From Candidatus Omnitrophota bacterium (lineage in GTDB: Bacteria; Omnitrophota; Gorgyraeia; Gygaellales; Profunditerraquicolaceae): a stretch of 17,479 nucleotides of DNA. Both the position numbers and the translations under genes were made by a program. This document shows positions 6,584 through 13,504 of the stretch, piece by piece; position 1 is the stretch's first letter; the number at the start of each line of letters is the position of its first letter. The notes under the pieces were generated by a model, which was not told the DNA's origin, ran no database searches, and saw nothing but the letters and a program-made list of their open reading frames with translations. The DNA lies in assembly GCA_028715095.1 (NCBI GenBank), contig JAQUSM010000007.1, positions 1 to 17,479 of the forward strand. Reading direction: 5' to 3'.

Positions 6584-7286
6584 AGGTTTAGCCAAGTCAT
6601 ACGACGGCCGCACCGTGGTTAACGGCGTGGATATCACGGTTAAGCGGGGTGAAATCGTAGGCTTGCTTGGCCCCAATGGCGCAGGAAAGACCACGACTTT
6701 TTATATGATCGTAGGCATTGTGCCGCCAAACCGCGGTACGATTGTTTTCGACAACCATGAAATTACGAATCTGCCTATTCACGAACGCGCGCGTTTTGGT
6801 ATAGGGTATCTTTCCCAGGAGGCTTCGATATTCCGCAAATTGACGGTTGAGGAAAATATAAACGCTATCCTGGAAACTCTGCCCTTGAGCCGCTCGCAAA
6901 GAAAGCGCAGGCTGATTTCCCTGCTTGAAGAATTGAATATCGCGCATTTGGCAAAGAATAAAGCGTATACCTTAAGCGGAGGGGAAAGGCGGCGCCTTGA
7001 AATTACCCGCGCGCTGGTAACCAATCCTTCTTTTATACTTTTGGATGAACCCTTTTCAGGTATTGACCCTATAGTGGTCAATGAAGCCCAGGAGATCATC
7101 AAAGAGCTAAAAGCTAAGGGGCTGGGGATTTTATTGACCGATCATAATGTGCGGGAGACACTGGCTATAACTGACCGGGCTTATCTGATAGCTGACGGGT
7201 CTATCCTTATATCAGGTACGGCGCATGAATTGATCAGCCACCCGCGCGCGCGCGAGGTTTATCTGGGGGAAAAATTCAGAATGTGA
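6564..7286 (+). CDS. lptB: LPS export ABC transporter ATP-binding protein
   Basis: This cytoplasmic ATPase of the LptB2FG complex powers LPS extraction from the inner membrane. The 240 residues match LptB. Walker A is GPNGAGKTT (36-44), the Q-loop region reads IGYLSQEASIFRKLTVEENI, the signature is LSGGERRRLEI, Walker B is FILLDEPFSGIDP, and the H-loop is LLTDHNVRETL. The YLSQEASIFRKL(T/S)VxEN string and the C-terminal AREVYLGEKFRM ending are diagnostic of LptB among ABC ATPases. A GGAG six bases before the ATG provides a binding site within the preceding gene. rpoN and hpf, which often follow lptB, are not found here. The next gene starts 240 bp later, after several hairpins. Confidence 0.95.
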   Translation: MQLLETKGLAKSYDGRTVVNGVDITVKRGEIVGLLGPNGAGKTTTFYMIVGIVPPNRGTIVFDNHEITNLPIHERARFGIGYLSQEASIFRKLTVEENINAILETLPLSRSQRKRRLISLLEELNIAHLAKNKAYTLSGGERRRLEITRALVTNPSFILLDEPFSGIDPIVVNEAQEIIKELKAKGLGILLTDHNVRETLAITDRAYLIADGSILISGTAHELISHPRAREVYLGEKFRM

Positions 7287-7349
7287 GTGAGTGCTTAAGT
7301 TATGGAGGCGCTAATTTAGTTTAGCGACATAACTTAATGCACGAACTCA
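7284..7349. repeat. Long nested inverted repeat at the end of lptB
   Basis: Paired blocks are TGAGT 7284-7288 with ACTCA 7345-7349, GTGC 7291-7294 with GCAC 7339-7342, TTAAGTTATG 7295-7304 with CATAACTTAA 7328-7337, and CGCTAA 7309-7314 with TTAGCG 7321-7326. The structure begins at the lptB stop codon. No U-run follows directly, so it is not a textbook terminator, but it would be a stable 3' end in RNA. Confidence 0.7.
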
Positions 7350-7404
7350 TACCCGCGAAGGTGCAAAAATTTTAAAAATTTTTGCACAGTATCTGAGCGG
7401 GTAT
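7349..7404. repeat. Nested hairpin with 12-bp A/T-rich stem
   Basis: The outer arms are ATACCCGC 7349-7356 and GCGGGTAT 7397-7404. The inner arms are GTGCAAAAATTT 7361-7372 and AAATTTTTGCAC 7376-7387, a perfect 12-bp stem with a 3-nt loop. The A- and T-runs on both arms are what a bidirectional intrinsic terminator would have, but the T-run lies inside the stem and not after it, so a terminator role is uncertain. Confidence 0.65.
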
Positions 7405-7449
7405 CTTGCTCAGGCAGCTTTGAGCGGGAAAGGGGTAATTTGTAAAGCA

Positions 7450-7470
7450 GAAGATTTCGTAGAAATCTTC
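7450..7470. repeat. Perfect 9-bp hairpin
   Basis: GAAGATTTC (7450-7458), GTA loop, GAAATCTTC (7462-7470). It lies 57 nt before the tig start. It could be an operator-like site, an RNA stem in the leader, or the last of a row of palindromes. Confidence 0.6.
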
Positions 7471-7526
7471 AAGTGATTAAGCGAAGGATCTCACATATAC
7501 ATATAAAAAATAGGAAAGGGATTCAA

Positions 7527-8405
7527 ATGAAAACCGAAGTAAAGAAGCTGGATAGTACTAAATGCGAATTAAGCGTAACAGTAGGCGGGGAATTAGTTAA
7601 AAATAAATTTGAGGAGGTTTTTTCCCAGATTGCCAAGGAAGCAAAGGTGCCGGGATTCCGGCCGGGTAAAGCTCCAAGGGATGTTTTAGAAAAACATTAT
7701 GCGGCTTCAGTCCATGAACAGGTATTAAAAGAACTGGTCCCTGATGTGTATAACCAGGCAATCGCGGCAGAGAAGCTTGATGTGATCGAATTACCGCAGA
7801 TAACTGACGTGAAGCTGGACCGCAGTAACCTTTCATTTAAGGCGGTTGTGGAAGTGACTCCGGAGATATCCATTAAGGACTATAAGAAAAAAAAGATAAA
7901 TTACAAGTTAGTCACAGTATCCGCCGAAGAGGTAAAGAAGCAGCTCGATACCGTCAAGGAATCGCGCAAGGCAGAGATTATAGATGATAAGTTCAGCCGT
8001 TCTTTGGGGTATCCGAATCTATCGGAATTTGAGAAAGCGGTAGAGAGGCAGATTTTTATTAATAAGGAAAATCAGGAACGCCAGCGCATTGAAAGTGAAT
8101 TGATTGATAACTTGCTGAAGGACCTGGAATTTAAAGTGCCCGAGGGCCTGGTTAGCCGGCAGGCTCAGGATATGCTGCGTCAGACAAAACTGGATTTAGC
8201 GATGAAGGGCCTGCCCCGTGATAAAATCGAGGAGCAGGAGAAGTTGATCCTGGAGGGGATACAGCCCCAGGCTAAAAAACAGGTTAAGGTATATTTAGTT
8301 TTAGCGCAGATTGCCAAAAAAGAAGGCATTCCTTTGGATGATCATATGCCGGCTAAGGTAATGGAATTTTTGTTAAGCGAAGCAGATTGGCAGGAGACTC
8401 ATTAA
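7527..8405 (+). CDS. tig: Trigger factor lacking the PPIase domain
   Basis: This is a ribosome-associated chaperone of 292 residues; the usual length is about 430. The N-terminal ribosome-binding domain (1-115) is intact, with the GFRPGKAP signature at 43-50 that contacts ribosomal protein L23. The C-terminal helical chaperone domain follows at about 150-292 (PNLSEFEKAVERQI, EFKVPEGLVSRQAQDML, AKVMEFLL near the end). The FKBP-type PPIase domain that normally sits between them is missing: the chain passes from the domain-linking helix (VKKQLDTVKESRKA) straight into the IDDKFSRSLG segment at about residue 150. The frame is clean, so this is a natural domain loss and not a frameshift. The start is ATG 7527 behind GGAAAGGG. 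It lies 13 nt upstream of clpP, the standard tig-clpP pairing. Confidence 0.88.
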   Translation: MKTEVKKLDSTKCELSVTVGGELVKNKFEEVFSQIAKEAKVPGFRPGKAPRDVLEKHYAASVHEQVLKELVPDVYNQAIAAEKLDVIELPQITDVKLDRSNLSFKAVVEVTPEISIKDYKKKKINYKLVTVSAEEVKKQLDTVKESRKAEIIDDKFSRSLGYPNLSEFEKAVERQIFINKENQERQRIESELIDNLLKDLEFKVPEGLVSRQAQDMLRQTKLDLAMKGLPRDKIEEQEKLILEGIQPQAKKQVKVYLVLAQIAKKEGIPLDDHMPAKVMEFLLSEADWQETH

Positions 8406-8418
8406 AGCGGAGGCTACG

Positions 8419-9030
8419 ATGGATACGAAAATGCAGGTATTGGTTCCTATGGTAATTGAGCAAACTGCGCGGGGTTATGAGCGTGCCTACGATATTTACT
8501 CGCGTCTTTTAAAAGACCGGATTGTCTTTATCGGCACGCCTATTGATGATTATGTCGCGAATCTCGTGATCGCCCAGATGCTTTTTTTACAGATGGAGGA
8601 GAAAGATAAGGACATTAATGTTTATATTAACTCTCCCGGAGGTTCGGTTACTGCGGGCCTTGCGATATACGATACTATGCAGTTTATCAAATGCGATGTG
8701 GCAACCTATTGCGTGGGCCAGGCAGCCAGTATGGGGGCGGTTTTATTGGCAGCGGGCACAAAGGGGAAGCGTTTTGTCCTTCCTAATTCACGGGTAATGA
8801 TCCACCAGCCCTGGGGAGGGGTGCAGGGGGCGGCAGCCGATATATCTATCCAGGCTAAGGAGATTTTACACCTTCGCGATAAAATTAATGAGATCCTGGT
8901 GCATCACACGGCACAGTCGCTGGAAAAAATACAAAAGGATACTGACAGGGATTATTTTATGTCTGCTCAAGAAGCAAAGGATTACGGGATAATTGATGAA
9001 GTGGTTCTTAACAACAAGAAATTAAAATAA
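8419..9030 (+). CDS. clpP: ATP-dependent Clp protease proteolytic subunit
   Basis: This serine protease forms a tetradecameric barrel and degrades proteins fed by a Clp ATPase. The 203 residues are full length. The catalytic triad is Ser104 (GQAASMGA), His129 (MIHQPWGG) and Asp178 (DRDYFM). YINSPGGSVTAGLAIYDTM (69-87) is the substrate-binding strand and oxyanion region. A GGAGG motif five to seven bases before ATG 8419 sets the start. Later methionines at residues 5 and 11 are possible alternative starts, and the N-terminal residues are normally removed by self-cleavage. clpX, the usual next gene, is absent here and a serine-biosynthesis module takes its place. Confidence 0.96.
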   Translation: MDTKMQVLVPMVIEQTARGYERAYDIYSRLLKDRIVFIGTPIDDYVANLVIAQMLFLQMEEKDKDINVYINSPGGSVTAGLAIYDTMQFIKCDVATYCVGQAASMGAVLLAAGTKGKRFVLPNSRVMIHQPWGGVQGAAADISIQAKEILHLRDKINEILVHHTAQSLEKIQKDTDRDYFMSAQEAKDYGIIDEVVLNNKKLK

Positions 9031-9041
9031 GGGGAACGAAA

Positions 9042-10190
9042 ATGAGGAAAAACTATCTTTTGACACCTGGTCCGACTCCGCTTCCGCCTGAAGTATGCCA
9101 GGCCCTGGGCAAGCCGATTATCCATCACCGCACCCCGCAGTTTCAGGCAATACTTAAAGAAGCTACTGAGGGGTTAAAGTATGTATTCCAGACACAATCA
9201 GAAGTATTTATTCTTACCTCTTCCGGTACCGGCGCGATGGAGGCTGCGGTAGCTAACCTGCTTTCTGCGCAGGATACTGCAATCACCGTAGAAAGCGGTA
9301 AATTCGGAGAACGTTGGACAGAACTATGCACAAGTTATGGGGTTAAGGCAGAGGTGATTAAGGTTGAGTGGGGCAAGGCAGTAGACCCTAAGGAGATAGA
9401 AAAAAAGCTTCAGGCTAACCCTAATATTAAAGCCGTTTTTACCACTCTTTGTGAAACCTCTACCGGAGTAGTCAGCGATATTGAGGCGATTGGCAAGGTT
9501 GTTGCTAAATTTAATGCAGTCTTAGTGGTGGACGCAATCAGCGGCCTGGGAGCTATCGACTTAAAAACTGATGCCTGGGGTGTTGATGTTTGTGTCTCAG
9601 GTTCACAAAAAGGTTTCATGCTCCCCCCGGGGCTTGCCTTTATAAGCGTAAGCAAAAAGGCCTGGGAGCTGATTTCTGTTTCAAAGAGCCCGCGGTATTA
9701 TTTTGATTTAACAGTGGCAAAGAAAGCGATTCAAAAGACAGATACGCCTTTTACCCCGGCTATTTCCCTGGTCATTGCTTTAGTGGAAGTATTGAGAATG
9801 ATGAAGCAGGATGGCCTGGAAAATATATTTAATCGCCACAAAATAATGGCCTCTGCCACTAAGGCTGCCATGAAGGCATTGGGCTTAGAATTATTCGCTC
9901 CCGATGCTTCTTCGGATGTGGTAACCGCGGTAAAGGTTCCCGCCGGTATTGAAGGGGAGAAATTAGTTAAGACCATGCGCGATGTCTATGGGGTAACTAT
10001 TGCCGGAGGCCAGGCTGAATTAAAAGGTAAGATTTTCAGGTTTGCCCACATGGGTTTTATCGAAGAATTTGATATTATCGCGGGTATTTCCTGCCTTGAG
10101 AAAGTCTTAAAAGAATCAGGGTATGTTTTCAAACTTGGAGCCGGTGTCAGCGCGGCTGAAGAGGTATTTTTAAAGAAGGAGAGCAGGTAA
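9042..10190 (+). CDS. Class V aminotransferase (serine/alanine-glyoxylate type), probably for serine synthesis
   Basis: This 382-residue PLP enzyme of fold type I, class V, belongs to the alanine-glyoxylate/serine-pyruvate group. TPGPTPLPPEV and HHRTPQF are at the N-terminus, TSSGTGAMEA (59-68) grips the PLP phosphate, ETSTGV (138-143) and VDAISGLG (163-170, Asp164) bind the cofactor, and SGSQKG carries the PLP lysine (Lys190). It lies one base upstream of serA. It is therefore likely to aminate 3-phosphohydroxypyruvate in place of a SerC-type enzyme, or to interconvert serine/glyoxylate/pyruvate. Comparable class V aminotransferase-serA pairs are known in Thermotoga and archaea-like genomes. 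The substrate cannot be fixed from sequence alone. A GGGGAACG ribosome binding site precedes the ATG. Confidence 0.85.
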   Translation: MRKNYLLTPGPTPLPPEVCQALGKPIIHHRTPQFQAILKEATEGLKYVFQTQSEVFILTSSGTGAMEAAVANLLSAQDTAITVESGKFGERWTELCTSYGVKAEVIKVEWGKAVDPKEIEKKLQANPNIKAVFTTLCETSTGVVSDIEAIGKVVAKFNAVLVVDAISGLGAIDLKTDAWGVDVCVSGSQKGFMLPPGLAFISVSKKAWELISVSKSPRYYFDLTVAKKAIQKTDTPFTPAISLVIALVEVLRMMKQDGLENIFNRHKIMASATKAAMKALGLELFAPDASSDVVTAVKVPAGIEGEKLVKTMRDVYGVTIAGGQAELKGKIFRFAHMGFIEEFDIIAGISCLEKVLKESGYVFKLGAGVSAAEEVFLKKESR

Positions 10191-10191
10191 A

Positions 10192-11778
10192 ATGATTAAG
10201 GTTTTAGTCAGCGATGCTTTATCTGAAGAAGGGCTAAAGGTATTTAAAGAATCCAAGGAACTTACCGTGGATGTAAAAACAGATTTGAAGCCCGATGCCT
10301 TAAAGGAGGCAATTAAAGATTACGATGCACTGGTAGTGCGCAGCGCAACAAAGGTAACTAAAGACGTGATTCAGGCCGCTAAGAAACTTAAGGTTATCGG
10401 CCGCGCCGGAGTCGGCCTGGATAATGTTGATTTGGAGGCAGCTACACAAAAAGGCATTATTGTTATGAATACCCCGGCCGGCAATACTATTTCTACCGCC
10501 GAGCATACTTTTAGCATGATCCTTGCCCTTTCCAGGAATATCCCGCAGGCTAATGCATCGACGAAAAAAGGGGAATGGAAGCGTTCAAAATTTATGGGAG
10601 TCGAACTATACGGAAAATCTCTTGGCATAGTAGGTTTTGGCCGTATCGGTTCTGAAGTTGCCAAGCGCGCCTTGTCATTCGGGATGAAGGTGTTGGCATA
10701 TGACCCATTTCTGTCGGCTGAGGTTGCCGAAAGCATTGGCGTCGAGGTCGCGGAATTAAAGAAGGTGCTGCAGGAGGCTGATTATATTACCGTGCATACT
10801 CCGTTAACCAATGAAACCAGGCATATGATTTCTGACAATGAGTTTGCCTTGATGAAAAAAGGAGTGCGTATAATAAATTGCGCCCGCGGCGGGATAATCG
10901 ATGAGGTAGCTTTAGTTAAGGCTTTAAAAGAACTTAAGGTTGCCGGCGCAGCCATGGATGTCTTTGAGAGCGAGCCGCTTTCGGCGGATAACGAACTTTT
11001 AAAGCTTGATAATGTGATTATTACCCCGCATCTTGGCGCTTCTACCGAAGAGGCCCAGGTGAATGTGGCAATTGAGGTGGCCGAGATTGTGCGCGATGCC
11101 CTTTTGGGCAGGGGTATACGCAATGCCGCTAATTATCCGTGTTTAGAAGCTGAGGTTTGCAAAATTCTTAACCCCTATATTAATTTAGGTGAAAAACTGG
11201 GGATGTTTGCCGCCCAGCTTGTAGAGGGAAGGTTCCAGGAGTTAGTTATAAATTATAGCGGAGAGATTACTAAATATGATTTAAGCCCGGTAACTATGGC
11301 TCTTGCCAAAGGTGTGCTTGAACCCATATTAAAGGAAACGGTAAATTTTGTTAATGCCGTATCCTTACTTAAGGAGAGAGGGATAAAATTACGTGAATCA
11401 AAGTCGGCCCAGGAAGGGGAATTTGTAAATTTGATCCAATTAGAGATCAAGACGGATAAGGAGGCAAAAAAAGTCTTTGGGACCCTCTCCAGCAATAAGC
11501 AGCCGCGCATTGTAAAAATCGACGATTATTACCTTGAACTATATCCGATTGGCGAGATGGTTTTTATCCGTAACTGGGATAAACCCGGATTAATCGGCAG
11601 CCTCGGGACACTTATGGGTAAGAGCGGCATTAATATCGCCGCGATGACATTTGGCAGGGACCAGCAGGGAGGCAAGGCAATCAGCGTATTAAACGTAGAC
11701 AGCCAGGTCAGCCAGGATATCCAGGATAAAATACGGGAATTAGAAAACATTTTAACTGTAAAGGTTATCCGCACATGA
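10192..11778 (+). CDS. serA: D-3-phosphoglycerate dehydrogenase, long form with ACT domain
   Basis: The enzyme oxidises 3-phosphoglycerate to 3-phosphohydroxypyruvate with NAD, the first step of serine synthesis. The 528 residues fit the long type I form. The split substrate domain flanks the NAD-binding domain (GIVGFGRIGSEVA, glycine motif at about 148-153). Catalytic residues are Arg232 (CARGG), Glu261 (SEP) and His280 (PHLGAST). The ASB domain (about 320-450) and a C-terminal ACT domain (about 455-528, RNWDKPGLIGSLG...GINIAAM) follow. The ACT domain implies feedback inhibition by serine. AAGGAGAG gives a strong ribosome binding site. The gene is separated from the aminotransferase by one base, and the last four bases overlap the next gene. 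Confidence 0.95.
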   Translation: MIKVLVSDALSEEGLKVFKESKELTVDVKTDLKPDALKEAIKDYDALVVRSATKVTKDVIQAAKKLKVIGRAGVGLDNVDLEAATQKGIIVMNTPAGNTISTAEHTFSMILALSRNIPQANASTKKGEWKRSKFMGVELYGKSLGIVGFGRIGSEVAKRALSFGMKVLAYDPFLSAEVAESIGVEVAELKKVLQEADYITVHTPLTNETRHMISDNEFALMKKGVRIINCARGGIIDEVALVKALKELKVAGAAMDVFESEPLSADNELLKLDNVIITPHLGASTEEAQVNVAIEVAEIVRDALLGRGIRNAANYPCLEAEVCKILNPYINLGEKLGMFAAQLVEGRFQELVINYSGEITKYDLSPVTMALAKGVLEPILKETVNFVNAVSLLKERGIKLRESKSAQEGEFVNLIQLEIKTDKEAKKVFGTLSSNKQPRIVKIDDYYLELYPIGEMVFIRNWDKPGLIGSLGTLMGKSGINIAAMTFGRDQQGGKAISVLNVDSQVSQDIQDKIRELENILTVKVIRT

Positions 11779-13496
11779 AAGAACTCAAATCTGTTTTGTT
11801 CATTTTGGGGTTTATTGTGTTTAGCGCCTGTAATATTTATGCAAAAGAAATAACTGTTCTTTATACCGGGAATACCCATGCCATGCTTTATCCCTGCAGC
11901 TGCCCCATTGAGCAGGATGGCGGGATCGCCCGCCGGGGGAGTATGGTGAAAGAGTTGAGAAAGAAATCCCCGGGGCTCTTGCTTTTGGATTGCGGCTCCT
12001 TTACCGCCGGAGGGCTGATGGATGAATACACTCAAAATACCCTTCTGGATATGCAGCGCACTGAAGTAAACCTCAAGGCGATGGAACTGATGCGATATGA
12101 TGCCGTGGGCATAAGCAGCGATGAATTTAATTTTGGCAAGGATTTTTTCTTAAAGAATGCCGGAAAAGACGGCCCCGCTTTTTTAAGCGCTAATTTAGAG
12201 TCGGATAAAGTTACGCCTTATATTATCAAGCAGGTTTCCGGGACAAAGATAGGGATCATTGGTTTAACCGGTTTATCTGCCGGCCAGAAATCAGAAGGGT
12301 TAAAAGTTAATCCGCCCAGGGAGATGGGCCAGTTGGTAGGCCGCCTTAAAAATGAAGGCGTAGAAGTAGTGATTGTTTTAAGCACCCTGGGAAAAAAAGA
12401 AGATTTGGATTTAATCTCTAAGATTAAAGATATAGATATACTTTTTATGGGATATAATCCGGTAAAAGAAGATTTGGAGCCTAAGGTCGGTTCTACTTTT
12501 ATTGTGCATCCTTTTTGGCAGGGGCGCAAGCTTGGGAAATTGACCCTGGATGTTAAAAACGGCAAGCTTTTAACCTGCAAGGTCGAAGAGATCCGGCTGT
12601 CGGACAAAATAGCCGATGACCCGGATATACTTGCAATCTTGCCGCGTTGTTATTCCGATGCCAACTGTAAAAAGGACGGGTTGATGGGGAATTGTCAGAA
12701 TCCCGGGGAGCTTAAAGCAAACTGTTTGTTCCCTAAACCGAATAAGTTGAAGCTTACCGTGATAAGCGCAAAGGACTGCGTTGTCTGTAATACGGAGCCT
12801 ATCCTGGCCCTGTTAAAAAAGCAATTCCCAGGTATCAGCGCTGAATATATCGATTTAAAACGGGCGCAAAAGCTGGTTAAGGATTTATCAATTAAGACCT
12901 TGCCGGCTTACATTATCGGCAAAGAAGTAGAAAATGAGAGTAACTTTGACAGCTTTAAAAATAACCTGGAGTTAATTGGCGGTGTGTATATGCTTAAGCC
13001 GCAGATAGGCGGAATTTCTTATTTTATCGGCCGCCAGGTTAAAAAAGGGAGCCTGGATTTATTTTTTAGTATATTTGATAAAGACGCCGCCGGGGTCCTT
13101 TCGGTATTAAGAGAGTTTAACCCGGCCTTGCATTTTCTGGCAGTAGGTAATTATAAAGGATTCTCCGCCAAGAACGGTACGCCTGAAGTAGAAGAATGCC
13201 TGCGCGGGGTATGTGTGCAGAAGTATTATCCGCAGAAGTTCTGGGATTATTTAATCTGCCGCGCCAAGAACATAAATAGTTCCTGGTGGGAGGATTGCCT
13301 TCAAGGGGCAGATACACTTAAAATAAAGGCCTGCGCCAGAGGGCCTGAAGGGGCGCTCCTGCTTAACGAAAATATTGCTTTAAATAAAGAAGTAGAAGTT
13401 AGTTTTTCTTTAAGTTACCTTTTGGATAATTACCAGATGTTTTCTTCGCGCGGGACGCCGGACAGGAAAGAACTCAGGGAAATAATAAAAAAATAG
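11775..13496 (+). CDS. Secreted fusion of a degenerate 5'-nucleotidase-like metallophosphatase domain with thioredoxin-like domains
   Basis: The 573-residue protein has a signal sequence with either a lipobox-like FSAC (Cys19) or a signal peptidase I site after YA at 23. Residues 24-280 follow the UshA/5'-nucleotidase metallophosphatase order, but the metal motifs are changed: TGNTHA (Asp to Asn33; His35 kept), LDCGS (Asp to Ser75), ISSDEF (NH to Ser115-Asp116), LSTLG (His to Thr204) and GYNP in place of GHxH (226-229). PCSC at 40-43 adds a cysteine pair. A four-cysteine linker follows (C292, C298, C307, C317). A thioredoxin-like domain (about 325-395) has CVVC 335-338 and cis-Pro377 (TLPAY). 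The C-terminal part (about 400-573) looks like a DsbA/GILT-type fold in which the CxxC position reads FDKDAAG, though several other cysteines remain (475, 480, 495, 508, 520). It overlaps serA by 4 nt. Its role is unknown; periplasmic thiol chemistry or metal/thiol scaffolding is possible. Confidence 0.7.
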   Translation: MKELKSVLFILGFIVFSACNIYAKEITVLYTGNTHAMLYPCSCPIEQDGGIARRGSMVKELRKKSPGLLLLDCGSFTAGGLMDEYTQNTLLDMQRTEVNLKAMELMRYDAVGISSDEFNFGKDFFLKNAGKDGPAFLSANLESDKVTPYIIKQVSGTKIGIIGLTGLSAGQKSEGLKVNPPREMGQLVGRLKNEGVEVVIVLSTLGKKEDLDLISKIKDIDILFMGYNPVKEDLEPKVGSTFIVHPFWQGRKLGKLTLDVKNGKLLTCKVEEIRLSDKIADDPDILAILPRCYSDANCKKDGLMGNCQNPGELKANCLFPKPNKLKLTVISAKDCVVCNTEPILALLKKQFPGISAEYIDLKRAQKLVKDLSIKTLPAYIIGKEVENESNFDSFKNNLELIGGVYMLKPQIGGISYFIGRQVKKGSLDLFFSIFDKDAAGVLSVLREFNPALHFLAVGNYKGFSAKNGTPEVEECLRGVCVQKYYPQKFWDYLICRAKNINSSWWEDCLQGADTLKIKACARGPEGALLLNENIALNKEVEVSFSLSYLLDNYQMFSSRGTPDRKELREIIKK

Positions 13497-13504
13497 GAGT
13501 AGAT

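Larger units (their letters stand above)
7287..7526. other. Spacer between LPS and tig operons, filled with hairpins
   Basis: This is a 240-bp non-coding gap. It holds three consecutive hairpins (7284-7349, 7349-7404, 7450-7470) and a direct repeat TGAGCGGG at 7394-7401 and 7421-7428. An in-frame GTG at 7473 could extend tig upstream by 18 residues. The strong ribosome binding site at 7513-7520 and the conserved trigger factor N-terminus place the start at 7527. I could not identify a promoter with confidence, although the AT-rich 7491-7511 region could hold a -10 box. Confidence 0.6.

Noticed and set aside
7361..7387. Intrinsic terminator for the LPS operon
   Set aside because: The stem is strong but the T-run lies inside it and no U-tail follows, so I list it as a repeat and not a terminator.
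7420..7448. Promoter for tig (TTGAGC then TAAAGC at 17 bp)
   Set aside because: The -10 match is poor and several other weak pairs exist in the same spacer; not supportable.
7473..7526. 18-residue N-terminal extension of tig from GTG 7473
   Set aside because: The conserved trigger factor N-terminus begins at ATG 7527, which has a strong ribosome binding site; the extension overlaps hairpin sequence.
11775..13496. Active UshA-type 5'-nucleotidase
   Set aside because: Most metal ligands of the family are replaced, so enzymatic activity of the standard kind is not expected.
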